From: Corallococcus silvisoli
GTDB taxonomy: Bacteria; Myxococcota; Myxococcia; Myxococcales; Myxococcaceae
Assembly: GCF_009909145.1 (NCBI RefSeq)
Contig: NZ_JAAAPJ010000005.1
Span: 124,001-188,000 of the forward strand
Direction: 5' to 3'
DNA length: 64,000 bases
This document shows, piece by piece, positions 18,560 through 26,496 of the stretch. Under the pieces are notes generated by a model that did no database searches, was not told the origin of the DNA, and saw only the letters and a program-made list of their open reading frames with translations. Both the position numbers and the translations under genes were made by a program. The first letter of the stretch is position 1. Every line of letters begins with the position of its first letter.

Positions 18560-19576
18560 ATGCTGCCGCTTCTCCCCCTGGGCGCCGTCGTCCCGCTGCT
18601 CTGTGCCACGCCAGCGACGCCGGCGCGCTGGGGGTTGCAATGGGAAGCAGCTCCAGGCTGCATCCAGGCCGCGCCGCTGTCCCGCGCGGTGGAGGAGCGG
18701 TTGGGGCGCGCCGTGTTCGGCGTCATGCCGGAGGTCCTCATTCACGGGACACTCGGGCCGGAGGCTGCTTCGGGTTGGACGGCGCGGCTCACCCTCGTGG
18801 ACGCACGGGGCACCATCCTCGGTGGCCGGGAGGTCTCCACCGCCGAGCCCTCCTGCGCCGCCATCGAGCCTCGGCTCGCGCTGGTCATCGCGCTGATGAT
18901 CGATCCGGATGCGCTGGTTTCCAGGGAGCCTCAGGGGGAGGCCTCGCCGGACGAGGCCGGGACACCGGCACCCGAGCGAGAGCCCGAGCCTGTTCCACCG
19001 CCCGAGCCCCCGGCCTGGACGCTGAACGACACGGCCCAGGAGCCCGCCGCCGAAGAAGCGCCTGCCCCCGAAGGCAGGCCCTGGCCAGAGCGCTCCACGG
19101 TGTCCCTGGCCGCCACCGCATCCACGGGGCTCGGCGACACGTTCGCGCCAGGGCTCAGCGTTGCATGGCGAGGTGCCGGCGCATGGACCTGGTTCATGCG
19201 GCTCGCCATGTATCCCCACGCGACCGCGAAGCCCGGCGCCGAGCGGTTTGAACTGTTCACGGCTTCCCCCGAGGCAGGGCTCTGCCCGCTCTCGGTGGGA
19301 GGCCCGGGCTGGGAGGTGTCTGGCTGCGCGACCGCGGCGTTGTCCTTCGTGTCGGTGGATCATCAGGGCAGCGCCGAGCGGACGGTGGACCTGTTCGTCC
19401 GGGGGGACGCCGGGCCACGTCTCCACGTGGAGGGACGACTGGGCCGAACCACGGCGCTGCACGCGGGACTGGGCGCGACCGTGGGCTGGCTGCGGCCCAC
19501 ACTGTCGACTGGCGTGAAGCTGGGCACACCGCTCCGAGTGGGGCTCGACGTAGGCATGTCCTTCCGGGGGCCCTGA
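18560..19576 (+). CDS. Secreted/outer-membrane protein of the sigma-factor cassette
   Basis: A 338-residue protein with a signal peptide (MLPLLPLGAVVPLLCATPA). The N-terminal domain (25-115) has paired cysteines (PGCIQAAP, PSCAAIEP) and an embedded fold typical of periplasmic partners; residues 130-180 are a Pro/Glu-rich spacer; the C-terminal 155 residues consist of alternating strands (STVSLAATASTGLGDTFAPGLSVAW, TTALHAGLGATVGW, and a final VGLDVGMSF) as in small outer-membrane barrels ending in an aromatic residue. It precedes the ECF sigma gene by 78 bp. I do not know its function. Confidence 0.62.
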   Translation: MLPLLPLGAVVPLLCATPATPARWGLQWEAAPGCIQAAPLSRAVEERLGRAVFGVMPEVLIHGTLGPEAASGWTARLTLVDARGTILGGREVSTAEPSCAAIEPRLALVIALMIDPDALVSREPQGEASPDEAGTPAPEREPEPVPPPEPPAWTLNDTAQEPAAEEAPAPEGRPWPERSTVSLAATASTGLGDTFAPGLSVAWRGAGAWTWFMRLAMYPHATAKPGAERFELFTASPEAGLCPLSVGGPGWEVSGCATAALSFVSVDHQGSAERTVDLFVRGDAGPRLHVEGRLGRTTALHAGLGATVGWLRPTLSTGVKLGTPLRVGLDVGMSFRGP

Positions 19577-19654
19577 ACAGACAGGCGCGCGCATTGGCGC
19601 TTCACCAGGGTCGCGGAAGATCACTAGAGTCCGTCGGCTCCGGACTCACGCGCG

Positions 19655-20203
19655 ATGCCTCCCCCCACCCAGGCGCAGTCAACTCCCGTCGGCTCCGCGC
19701 CCCTCGACTTCCAGCACGTCTACACACAGCACGCGGCTTTCGTGTGGCGCACGCTGCGACGCCTGGGCGTACGGCCGGCGGACCTGGAAGACGTCTGTCA
19801 GGAGGCATTCATGGTCGTCCACCGCCGCCTGTCCGAGTTCGACGGACGCGCGCCCGTGGGCGCGTGGATCTTCGGAATCTGCATGCGGTTGGCGTCGGAT
19901 TACCGCAAGCGCGCCCACATCCGCCGTGAGACGGCGGTCGCGCGGACGCCCGACCAGGCCCGCCCTCCGGAGCAGTTCGAAGCGGTCGAGCGAACGCAGG
20001 CGCGGGCCCGGCTCGAGCGCATCCTGGATGCGCTCGACGAGGACAAGCGGGCGGTATTCGTCCTCTTCGAGATCGAACAGTGGGCCATGGCCGACGTGGC
20101 CCGGGCCGTAGGCTGCCCGGTGCAGACCGCCTATGCCCGGCTGTACGCTGCGCGCAAGCAGGTCCAGGACGCCGTGGCCCGGACGCAAGGAGGCGAGACA
20201 TGA
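19655..20203 (+). CDS. ECF-type RNA polymerase sigma factor
   Basis: A 182-residue sigma factor. Region 2 covers about residues 22-90 (FVWRTLRRLGVRPADLEDVCQEAFMVVHRRL and GAWIFGICMRLASDYRKR); region 4 covers about 125-175 (ARLERILDALDEDKRAVFVLFEIEQWAMADVARAVGC) ending in the recognition helix PVQTAYARLYAARKQ. Its TGA overlaps the next start as ATGA, so the downstream protein is translated from the same message and may restrain it. Target promoters are not evident. Confidence 0.88.
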   Translation: MPPPTQAQSTPVGSAPLDFQHVYTQHAAFVWRTLRRLGVRPADLEDVCQEAFMVVHRRLSEFDGRAPVGAWIFGICMRLASDYRKRAHIRRETAVARTPDQARPPEQFEAVERTQARARLERILDALDEDKRAVFVLFEIEQWAMADVARAVGCPVQTAYARLYAARKQVQDAVARTQGGET

Positions 20204-20997
20204 GCACGCCAGAGCCCGTGCGCCTCCTGGAGGAGACCTCCGACGCGTCCTCGGACCTGAGGGGCTTGCTGCGATCCGCCGTCGAGGACGAGCCCACCGC
20301 CGACCAGCTCGCATCCCTCGCGGCCCGGCTCGGACCGCTGCCCGCTCCGCCCACCCCCGGCCCCCCGTCCGCGCCTCCAGCCGCAGACGCTGTCAGCGCC
20401 GCCGTGTCGTCAGGCCTCAAGCTGAAGGTGCTCGTCGGAATGGCCGTGCTCACGGGGACGGTGGGCAGCTTCCACGTGGGCCGGGTCTATGAACGGACGC
20501 ACGCCGATGCCGAGCGCCCGCTCACCCGCGACATCGCGCCGGCTCCCGCTGCCCCATTGCCCTCCGAGGAACCCGCGCCCACCGCGCCCGAAGCCGAGTC
20601 CCCCGCGCCCCCCGCCCCCGTGGCGCCGCCAACGGCTAGCGTTCCACCGACGGGACCTGCCCCGAGGCCCACCAGCGCAGCACCGAAGCGGCCCCCCGCG
20701 CCTGCCCCGTCCGTGGCCCCTGCGGCCGAGGACGAAGAGCTGCTATTGCTCGACAGCGCCCATCAAGCCCTGCGACGAGGCGACTCGGAGCGCGCGCTCG
20801 CCAGCGCCCAGGCACATGCATCGCGGTTCCCGGCAGGGACGCTCGCCCAGGAGCGAGAAGTCATCGCCATCGAGGCGTTGGTGCGACTGGGCCGCGTCCC
20901 CGAGGCACGCGAGCGCGCGGAGGCGTTCGGCGCGCGCTACCCGACATCTTCCCATCTCGTCCGCCTTCAAGGGCTCCTCCACCCTTCGGGGCCGTGA
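20200..20997 (+). CDS. Single-pass membrane protein coupled to the ECF sigma factor, possible regulator
   Basis: A 265-residue protein translationally coupled to the sigma gene (ATGA overlap). The N-terminal 65 residues are cytoplasmic, one membrane segment lies at about 75-92 (LKVLVGMAVLTGTVGSF), a Pro/Ala-rich linker follows, and residues 180-260 form TPR-like helix pairs (LLLLDSAHQALRRGDSERALASAQAHASRFP). Position and topology are those of an anti-sigma factor, although I see no standard zinc-binding anti-sigma motif. Proteins of this form are frequent beside myxobacterial ECF sigmas. Confidence 0.7.
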   Translation: MSTPEPVRLLEETSDASSDLRGLLRSAVEDEPTADQLASLAARLGPLPAPPTPGPPSAPPAADAVSAAVSSGLKLKVLVGMAVLTGTVGSFHVGRVYERTHADAERPLTRDIAPAPAAPLPSEEPAPTAPEAESPAPPAPVAPPTASVPPTGPAPRPTSAAPKRPPAPAPSVAPAAEDEELLLLDSAHQALRRGDSERALASAQAHASRFPAGTLAQEREVIAIEALVRLGRVPEARERAEAFGARYPTSSHLVRLQGLLHPSGP

Positions 20998-21131
20998 GAC
21001 ATCCCCCAGGCCGGGGCCCGCGGCGGAAACACGGGGCGCCTCCGTGGCCGCGAAAGCGATACATTTTTCGTGGCTGGGCCCACGGCGTCGCGGGAGCTCC
21101 TTCAACGTGGGCCGACTCCCGAGGGAGGCAC

Positions 21132-22016
21132 ATGGACCTGGAAGAGTTGCGCGCGTTTCTCGACGTCGCGGAGACGGGGTCGTTCCTGGCCGCCGCGGAG
21201 TCGCTGGGCGTCTCACGCACGACCTTGAGGCGGCGCGTCGAAGCGCTCGAGGCAAGGGCAGGCGTACCGCTGCTGACCAGCACCCGGACGGGCATCGTCC
21301 TGACCGAAGCCGGTGGAGTCCTCGCCCAGCGCGGACGGATCATGATGCAGGAGACGAGCGCGCTGCTGGCCTCCATCCGTGAGGTGGGCCAGGCCCCGGC
21401 GGGCCTGCTGCGGATGGTGCTGCCCGTCGGGCTCCCGCCGCACCTGCTCGCCCCGCTCTTCGGGCTGCTGCGGACCACCTACCCGCTGCTGCGGGTCCAG
21501 GCGAGCTTCAGCGACGCCCCCTTGTCCGAACCCCTGGACAACGTGGACATGGCGATCCACTTCGGAGAGGACATGCCCCGGGGACCGTGGCTCTCACAGG
21601 TGGTGCTCCGCGTGCGCGAGGGGCTGATCGCCAGCCCCCAGTACCTGGAGCGCCGGGGTGTTCCCCGGACCCTGGAGGCGCTTCGGGACCACGAGCTGTT
21701 CGCGTGGGCGGCTCCGGGGGGCGACGCGTGTCTCTGGCCCGTGCTCGGCGGGATGGCGTTCCGGGTGGAGCCCACGCTCATCACGTCGGACATCCACCTG
21801 ATCCGCTCCTGCTGCCTCGCCGGGCAGGGCATCGGGCTGGTGCCCAGCGCGGACCTGCCGGATCCCGACCATGCCCAGGGCACCTGCGTCCCGGTGCTGC
21901 CCGGCGTGGTGGGGCGGGAGCGCGCCGTCCGCATCAGCGTGCCGGAGGCGCTCCGCGAGATTCCCAAGATCCAGCGGGTGCTCGAAGACATCCGCCGGTT
22001 CATCGAACCGCTCTGA
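21132..22016 (+). CDS. LysR-family transcriptional regulator
   Basis: A 294-residue regulator: N-terminal winged helix-turn-helix (DLEELRAFLDVAETGSFLAAAESLGVSRTTLRRRVEALE) followed by a periplasmic-binding-like effector domain from about residue 90. The effector half resembles the CrgA/PP1935 branch (GPWLSQVVLRVREGLIASPQYLERRG). AGGGAGG 4 bases before the ATG at 21132 fixes the start. No divergent target gene is adjacent; the CHRD protein downstream, 105 bp away, is a possible but unproven target. Confidence 0.85.
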   Translation: MDLEELRAFLDVAETGSFLAAAESLGVSRTTLRRRVEALEARAGVPLLTSTRTGIVLTEAGGVLAQRGRIMMQETSALLASIREVGQAPAGLLRMVLPVGLPPHLLAPLFGLLRTTYPLLRVQASFSDAPLSEPLDNVDMAIHFGEDMPRGPWLSQVVLRVREGLIASPQYLERRGVPRTLEALRDHELFAWAAPGGDACLWPVLGGMAFRVEPTLITSDIHLIRSCCLAGQGIGLVPSADLPDPDHAQGTCVPVLPGVVGRERAVRISVPEALREIPKIQRVLEDIRRFIEPL

Positions 22017-22121
22017 GCCGCGGCGCCGCCAGGATCCGGCCATGGGTTGTCCACCTTTGGCCATCCCGCGGTCCGGGACGCAGGCTACTCATGACGGGCT
22101 CATTCCCAGGGGGAGTCCACC

Positions 22122-22754
22122 ATGCGCATGCCGAAGCTCGCTGTCCTGTCCGTCGCCCTGTTCATGCAGTCCGCCCAGGCCAAGGACCCTTCCGAGGGCG
22201 CGACGACCTTCACCGTCTACGAGGCCTTCCTGAGCCCCGCCCAGGAGCCCGGTGAGGAGTCGGAGACGCCGAAGCTGTTGCAGAAGAGCCTCGGCGCCAC
22301 GGCACCGTCGACGCCCCGCGACCGCCGCAAGTCCCGGGGCTATGGGCAGCTTCGCTTCTCCAAGGACCTGAGCAAGGCCTACGTCGACGTCCAGGTGGAC
22401 GGGGTGAATCCCGAGGACATCCTCATGTTCCACGTGCACTGCGGCCCGCCGGGCGTGCTCGGCCCCATCGTCGTGGACTTCGGCGAGTTCGGCGCGCTGC
22501 CCAAGACACTCGCCCAGGGCAAGCTCTCCGTGGAGCTGACCAACAAGAACATCACCTACGTCAAGGACATGAAGGGGATGAAGTCCGGCCTGCCGGAGAG
22601 CTGCCCTGCGGAGCTGGGCTTCCTGACGCAAACCCAGACACTGGCCAGCCTGGAGTCCCTGGCGCGCAAGGGCGTGCTCTATTTCAACCTCCACACGAAG
22701 GCCCATACCTTCTACGGAGAGATGCGGGGCCAGCTCTACGCCGCCCAGCCGTAG
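22122..22754 (+). CDS. Secreted CHRD-domain protein
   Basis: A 210-residue exported protein with a signal peptide ending in SAQA-KD. The body matches the CHRD (chordin-like) beta domain: YGQLRFSKDLSKAYVDVQVDGVNPEDILMFHVHCGPPGVLGPIVVDF, and the closing VLYFNLHTKAHTFYGEMRGQL. An insert around residues 145-185 holds a cysteine that can pair with the one in HCGPP. CHRD proteins are extracellular and usually of unknown role. A perfect hairpin follows the gene. Confidence 0.8.
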   Translation: MRMPKLAVLSVALFMQSAQAKDPSEGATTFTVYEAFLSPAQEPGEESETPKLLQKSLGATAPSTPRDRRKSRGYGQLRFSKDLSKAYVDVQVDGVNPEDILMFHVHCGPPGVLGPIVVDFGEFGALPKTLAQGKLSVELTNKNITYVKDMKGMKSGLPESCPAELGFLTQTQTLASLESLARKGVLYFNLHTKAHTFYGEMRGQLYAAQP

Positions 22755-22776
22755 CGCGGGCTCCCGCGCTGGCCCC

Positions 22777-22811
22777 GGAGTCACGGCTCGACGCACAGGA
22801 GCCGTGACTCC
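22777..22811. terminator. Strong bidirectional hairpin
   Basis: GGAGTCACGGCTC (22777-22789) and GAGCCGTGACTCC (22799-22811) form a perfect 13-bp stem with a 9-base loop in the gap between the converging CHRD and lipoprotein genes. No T tract follows on either strand, but position and strength fit a shared terminator. Confidence 0.7.
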
Positions 22812-22821
22812 CAGCCAGATG

Positions 22822-24216
22822 CTACTGGAAGCTCACCTTGCCATCACGCTGGTAGCAGACGTGCGGCGTTCCGTCCGTGGGGCGGATCGCGACGCTCGGG
22901 CGGGTGTTGTCATCCACCGACCCCAGCTGGGTGTACGTCCAGAAGCCCAGCGCGTCCGTCGTGCTGATTTGCAGCGCCGTCCCGTTGCGAGAGGCGACGA
23001 CAGGCTTTCCGCCGCCAAACGCCAGGTCGGAGGAGGCGAAGCGGTAGTCGACCGGCGAGGAGTTCATGGTGCTGGACGTCAGGGGCGTGCCCAACGTGAT
23101 GTCATCGATGGCGGACTTGTCGCCCTCGGGGATCGTGTTCGAGAGCGCGAGGACGTGCTGGCTCGGGCCCCAGACCAGTGAGAGCCAGGGGGCGAAGGAG
23201 CCGGTGTCCTCCATCCGGAAGGACTCGATGGCCGAGCCCCGGATGACGCGCAGGTAGTTGGTGGCGACGTTGTTGGTGACCTGGGTCGTGACGACGTGAA
23301 GCCCTCCGGTCGCGTCGAAGACAGGGTCGCTGTTGAGATAGGACGTGTTGAGCGGGAGCAGCGCGCTGGCCCAGGTATTGGCCGCCGTGCGCGTCGCGAC
23401 CCGGATGGTTCCAGCCTGGCCGGTGGCGAAGATGATGGCGGGCTGGCCCTGATCGGGGTTGAGCGCGATGCCCATTCGAGTCGCCGCCGCGGTGTCCGGG
23501 TTCTCGCGAACCCACGCGCCATTCACGCGCGTGGCGTATCCGATGCGCAACGTGGCGTTCGCGATGGCGCCGGTCCCCTTGAGGTAGCCGACGTGGGGAG
23601 TGCCGGTCGCCGCGTCGATCGCGAGCACGGGCTTCGTGACGAAGACCCCGCCCGTGTTGAAGCTGGGGCCGTCAACCTGCTCCGTCTTCCAGGTCGTACC
23701 GTCCCAGCTGCCGTACCAGAGGGTGTTGTGCGTGTCGTTCGTGTAGACGATATGGCCCTTGCCCGCGTTGTCGAACGCGAGCTCACAGGTGCCCCCCGTG
23801 ACGTCCGGGCTGGAATCAATCACCGTGTTGGGGGCGAGCGGAGCGGCGATGACGTTGAAGTGGAACGAGCCCTCCGCCGACTTCCCGGACTCCGTCTCCA
23901 CGGAGACGGACAACGACGCGGTCCCCGCCGCGGGCAGCGTCCACGTCACCCGCTCCGCGTCAGGTTCGAGCGAGCCTGAGTCGGCGCTCCACCGCACCGC
24001 CTTGAAGACCTCACCCGAGGCGACGATGCGGAAGCGCTCCGCCGTGCTCTCGACATAGGGGCCCGTTCTGGCCTCCCGTTCAATCAGGAGCACCAGGTCT
24101 CCCTTCCCCGGAGAGGGGATGACCTCGACGGGCTTGGGCTCGGGGGCGCAGGCCGCGAGCAGCGCAAGGCCGCTCATCACCAACATCCAGGAAACACTCT
24201 GCTTCTTCAGCATCAC
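22822..24216 (-). CDS. Large lipoprotein with repeated beta-blade motifs
   Basis: A 464-residue lipoprotein: lipobox LAAC gives the lipidated Cys23, then an Ig-like beta domain (about 45-125: RFRIVASGEVFKAVRWSADSG, GTASLSVSVETESGK) and a C-terminal seven-blade-like region with repeats of the form GKGHIVYTNDTHNTLWYGSWDG, GTPHVGYLKGTG and GTPHVCYQRDG. The first codon may be GTG (24216) or the adjacent ATG (24213); GAGG lies 7 bases before the GTG. Function unknown; the blades suggest a ligand- or protein-binding surface at the outer membrane. Confidence 0.7.
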   Translation of the reverse strand: MMLKKQSVSWMLVMSGLALLAACAPEPKPVEVIPSPGKGDLVLLIEREARTGPYVESTAERFRIVASGEVFKAVRWSADSGSLEPDAERVTWTLPAAGTASLSVSVETESGKSAEGSFHFNVIAAPLAPNTVIDSSPDVTGGTCELAFDNAGKGHIVYTNDTHNTLWYGSWDGTTWKTEQVDGPSFNTGGVFVTKPVLAIDAATGTPHVGYLKGTGAIANATLRIGYATRVNGAWVRENPDTAAATRMGIALNPDQGQPAIIFATGQAGTIRVATRTAANTWASALLPLNTSYLNSDPVFDATGGLHVVTTQVTNNVATNYLRVIRGSAIESFRMEDTGSFAPWLSLVWGPSQHVLALSNTIPEGDKSAIDDITLGTPLTSSTMNSSPVDYRFASSDLAFGGGKPVVASRNGTALQISTTDALGFWTYTQLGSVDDNTRPSVAIRPTDGTPHVCYQRDGKVSFQ

Positions 24217-24544
24217 TCACGTTCCTCATCGAGGGGGCCAGCGAATCCGGCTCGCCAGACCCGGGGCATTCCCCCGGGCTTTCCGTCAACGAGCGGACTT
24301 CTCGAATCGATTTAAGAGCCGATTTTTGACGAAGTGATTCGAGCGTGGCCAAAGCCTCGTCAGGGCGTCACCCCGAGAGGCCTGGGGCACCGTCCCCCGG
24401 TCCGGGGAGGCCCTTGCGCATGGGTGATGACTATCGGTCCATTGGTGCCGGGGGCCTCACATTGGCCAGACGCGAGGTCTATATGTCCCCGTCGCGGTCG
24501 CGGTGGCATCCCCTGCGCCATCCGGCCTCTCCTGGAGCCGTTCA
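24217..24544. other. Divergent intergenic region
   Basis: About 330 bp between two divergent lipoprotein genes. CTCGAATC (24301-24308) is repeated inverted as GATTCGAG (24336-24343), flanking an AT-rich stretch, and could be an operator or part of the two promoters. CCCGGG near 24271 also repeats in inverted form. No coding frame stood out. Confidence 0.4.
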
Positions 24545-25288
24545 ATGCATCTCTTCCTGAAGCCGTACCGCATGACCTTCCTCGCGCTGACCGCCTCCCT
24601 GGTGGGACTGGGCTGCGCATCCACTTCGAAGAGCACGACGGGTGCAGCCATGACGACGACGCAAGCGCGGAAGTCAGAGACTGTTCACGTGGGCCTGCTG
24701 GTCCGCTTGGAGGCGAAGCCGGGCAAGGAAGAGGAGGTGCGGAAGTTCCTGGAGGGAGGTCTTGCCCTGGTCCAGGCGGAGCCGGCGACGGCACAGTGGT
24801 TCGCGCTGCGCTTCGGTCCGACCTCCTTCGGCATCTTCGACACGTTCGCCGACGAGGCGGGCCGTCAGGCGCACCTGAGTGGCAAGGTGGCCGCGGCCCT
24901 GATGGCGCAAGCGCCAGAGCTGCTGGCGACACCGCCAACGATCCAGGCGGTGGACCTGCTCGCCGCCCAGACGCCGGACACGCCCGACGTCGCCGAGACA
25001 AAGGCCCTGGTCGTCACCCTGGAGGCGAAGCCGGGCAGAGCGGAGGAAGTGCAGAAGCTCCTGGAGCGTGCGCTGCCCATCATTCGCGACGAGCTGGACA
25101 CAGTGCACTGGTATGCCCTGAAGCTGTCGTCAACCACATTCGGCATCTTCGACACCTTCGCCGACGAGGAGGGGCGTCAGTCGCATCTGAGTGGCAAGGT
25201 CGCCGCGGCCATGAAGGCGAAGGCGCCGGAGGTCCTCGCGAAGCCGCCGCTCATCGAGAAGGTCGACGTGCTCGCGGTGAAGCGCTGA
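24545..25288 (+). CDS. Lipoprotein with two tandem ABM-like domains
   Basis: A 247-residue lipoprotein from the ATG at 24545 (GGAG 7 bases upstream); the lipobox VGLGC lies about residue 20-24. Two copies of an antibiotic-biosynthesis-monooxygenase-like ferredoxin fold follow: VHVGLLVRLEAKPGKEEEV to DLLA, and TKALVVTLEAKPGRAEEV to DVLA. The copies share long identical runs such as FGIFDTFADE and HLSGKVAAA, so the gene arose by recent internal duplication (DNA 24829-24897 versus 25141-25209). ABM domains are usually cytoplasmic; membrane anchoring is unusual. Enzyme activity is not established. Confidence 0.75.
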   Translation: MHLFLKPYRMTFLALTASLVGLGCASTSKSTTGAAMTTTQARKSETVHVGLLVRLEAKPGKEEEVRKFLEGGLALVQAEPATAQWFALRFGPTSFGIFDTFADEAGRQAHLSGKVAAALMAQAPELLATPPTIQAVDLLAAQTPDTPDVAETKALVVTLEAKPGRAEEVQKLLERALPIIRDELDTVHWYALKLSSTTFGIFDTFADEEGRQSHLSGKVAAAMKAKAPEVLAKPPLIEKVDVLAVKR

Positions 25289-25370
25289 GCGTCCCCCGCC
25301 CGTCATGACACCAGGCGCGAGGTGTGCCTTCCGGCGTGCGCCCCGCGCCGCAGCCCGTGCAGGCGGAAGC

Positions 25371-26054
25371 TCAGAGGAAGCGGACGAGGCCGATGGCCAT
25401 CGTGACATCGACGGTAGGACGCGCGTTGAATCCAAGGCTTGCGTCATCCCAGCCGCCGCGCCCCACGAGCATGAAGTGAAATCCGCGAAAGCGGGCCTGG
25501 AGACCCAGGCTCGCGCGTACGGGCACCTGGAGCTGCCCATTGGCCGGAGACATCACAGTGCTGCCCTGCACGCCCACGAAGGTCTTGAGCGCATTCAGGC
25601 ACATGCAACGCGGCGGATCGAATTCTCGCGAGACCGTGAGGCCAAGGGAGGGGCCCAGGCCGGCATACTCGCTGTCGCGTGTGGCGGTGCGGACATGGAG
25701 GCCCAACTGCGTTTCGACGCCGACCGGGCGGCGCGCGGACTGATACGCGACTTTCAGCCAATACGCCGCGTCGACGCTGATGGCGGCGTTGCTGTAGCGC
25801 TGGCGTGTCTCGAGCGCGAGGCCGTCCGTCTCGCTTGTGCAGGGGAAAGGGATGACCAGGCCCATGCCCATCTGGCGGGAGCCAACGAGCACGTCCGACA
25901 GGAGTTCATCGTCGGAGAGTGAGCCGAGCGAGAGCAGCGGGAGCTCCGCGGCGGCGCGTCCGGGGGTCAGGACCGCGAGCCAGAGCGCGGTGAAGAGCAG
26001 GACCGCCCGTCGAGACACGAGGCTTGAAACACACGACTCCCGTCGCCGATTCAT
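25371..26054 (-). CDS. Exported protein, probable outer-membrane barrel
   Basis: A 227-residue protein from the ATG at 26054 (AGGAGG 10 bases upstream). A long signal peptide (RRAVLLFTALWLAVLTPGRAAA) is followed by alternating strands (MGMGLVIPFPC, VGVETQLGLHVRTAT, GLGPSLGLTVSREF, ASLGLQARFRGFHFMLVGRGGW) and a C-terminal MAIGLVRFL ending near an aromatic residue. This is the look of a small beta-barrel. A disulfide loop PPRCMCL is present. Family not recognised. Confidence 0.62.
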   Translation of the reverse strand: MNRRRESCVSSLVSRRAVLLFTALWLAVLTPGRAAAELPLLSLGSLSDDELLSDVLVGSRQMGMGLVIPFPCTSETDGLALETRQRYSNAAISVDAAYWLKVAYQSARRPVGVETQLGLHVRTATRDSEYAGLGPSLGLTVSREFDPPRCMCLNALKTFVGVQGSTVMSPANGQLQVPVRASLGLQARFRGFHFMLVGRGGWDDASLGFNARPTVDVTMAIGLVRFL

Positions 26055-26136
26055 GACCTTGCTACCTCCTGGAGTGGATGGACACAAGGTACGGAATTCG
26101 CGGATGGACCTTCATCACCGCTGACTCATGATTGCA

Positions 26137-26298
26137 TCACGAGTACGGCGACTCCTCGGTGCACGCATCGCCGCACGGCTCGCCAACGAAGCGGGCGCGC
26201 GCTTCGCGCAGACGCTCGAAGGGCATGTCGCGCTCGACGGGGTGCTTGCACGCGTTCGCGGCGCTCCGGTCTCCGCCGGGGCGGCGTGACCGGCGCAC
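26137..26298 (-). CDS. Short basic protein or gene remnant
   Basis: A 53-codon frame from a GTG at 26298 with strongly GC-biased third positions. It reads MRRSRRPGGDRSAANACKHP and ends FVGEPCGDACTEESPYS. No ribosome site is clear. The good codon use suggests either a real small protein with three cysteines and a histidine, or the 3' end of a lost gene. It lies just upstream of, and divergent from, the carotenoid oxygenase promoter. Confidence 0.3.
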   Translation of the reverse strand: MRRSRRPGGDRSAANACKHPVERDMPFERLREARARFVGEPCGDACTEESPYS

Positions 26299-26332
26299 CC
26301 CAGGCTGCCTGTCCTATTTTACCCGGGCGATA

Positions 26333-26361
26333 TTGACGCGACATTTATACCCGGATAGAAA
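26333..26361 (+). promoter_or_regulatory. Promoter of the carotenoid oxygenase gene
   Basis: TTGACG at 26333-26338 and TAGAAA at 26356-26361, 17 bp apart, in a locally AT-rich island. A near-repeat TTTACCCGGG (from 26319) / TTATACCCGG (from 26345) straddles the -35 and spacer and could be an operator. About 135 bp separate the -10 from the start codon. Confidence 0.5.
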
Positions 26362-26496
26362 TGGCGTCATCCTGATTCCTTCCTCCAGGTGGACGCGAGG
26401 ACAGCCTCCACGCTGCTTTCTTCCTACACGGCCTTTGGTCGGCGACTGGCGGTGCCCTTCCGCCGCCGACCGAAGACGGCTGACAGGGGTAACGTC

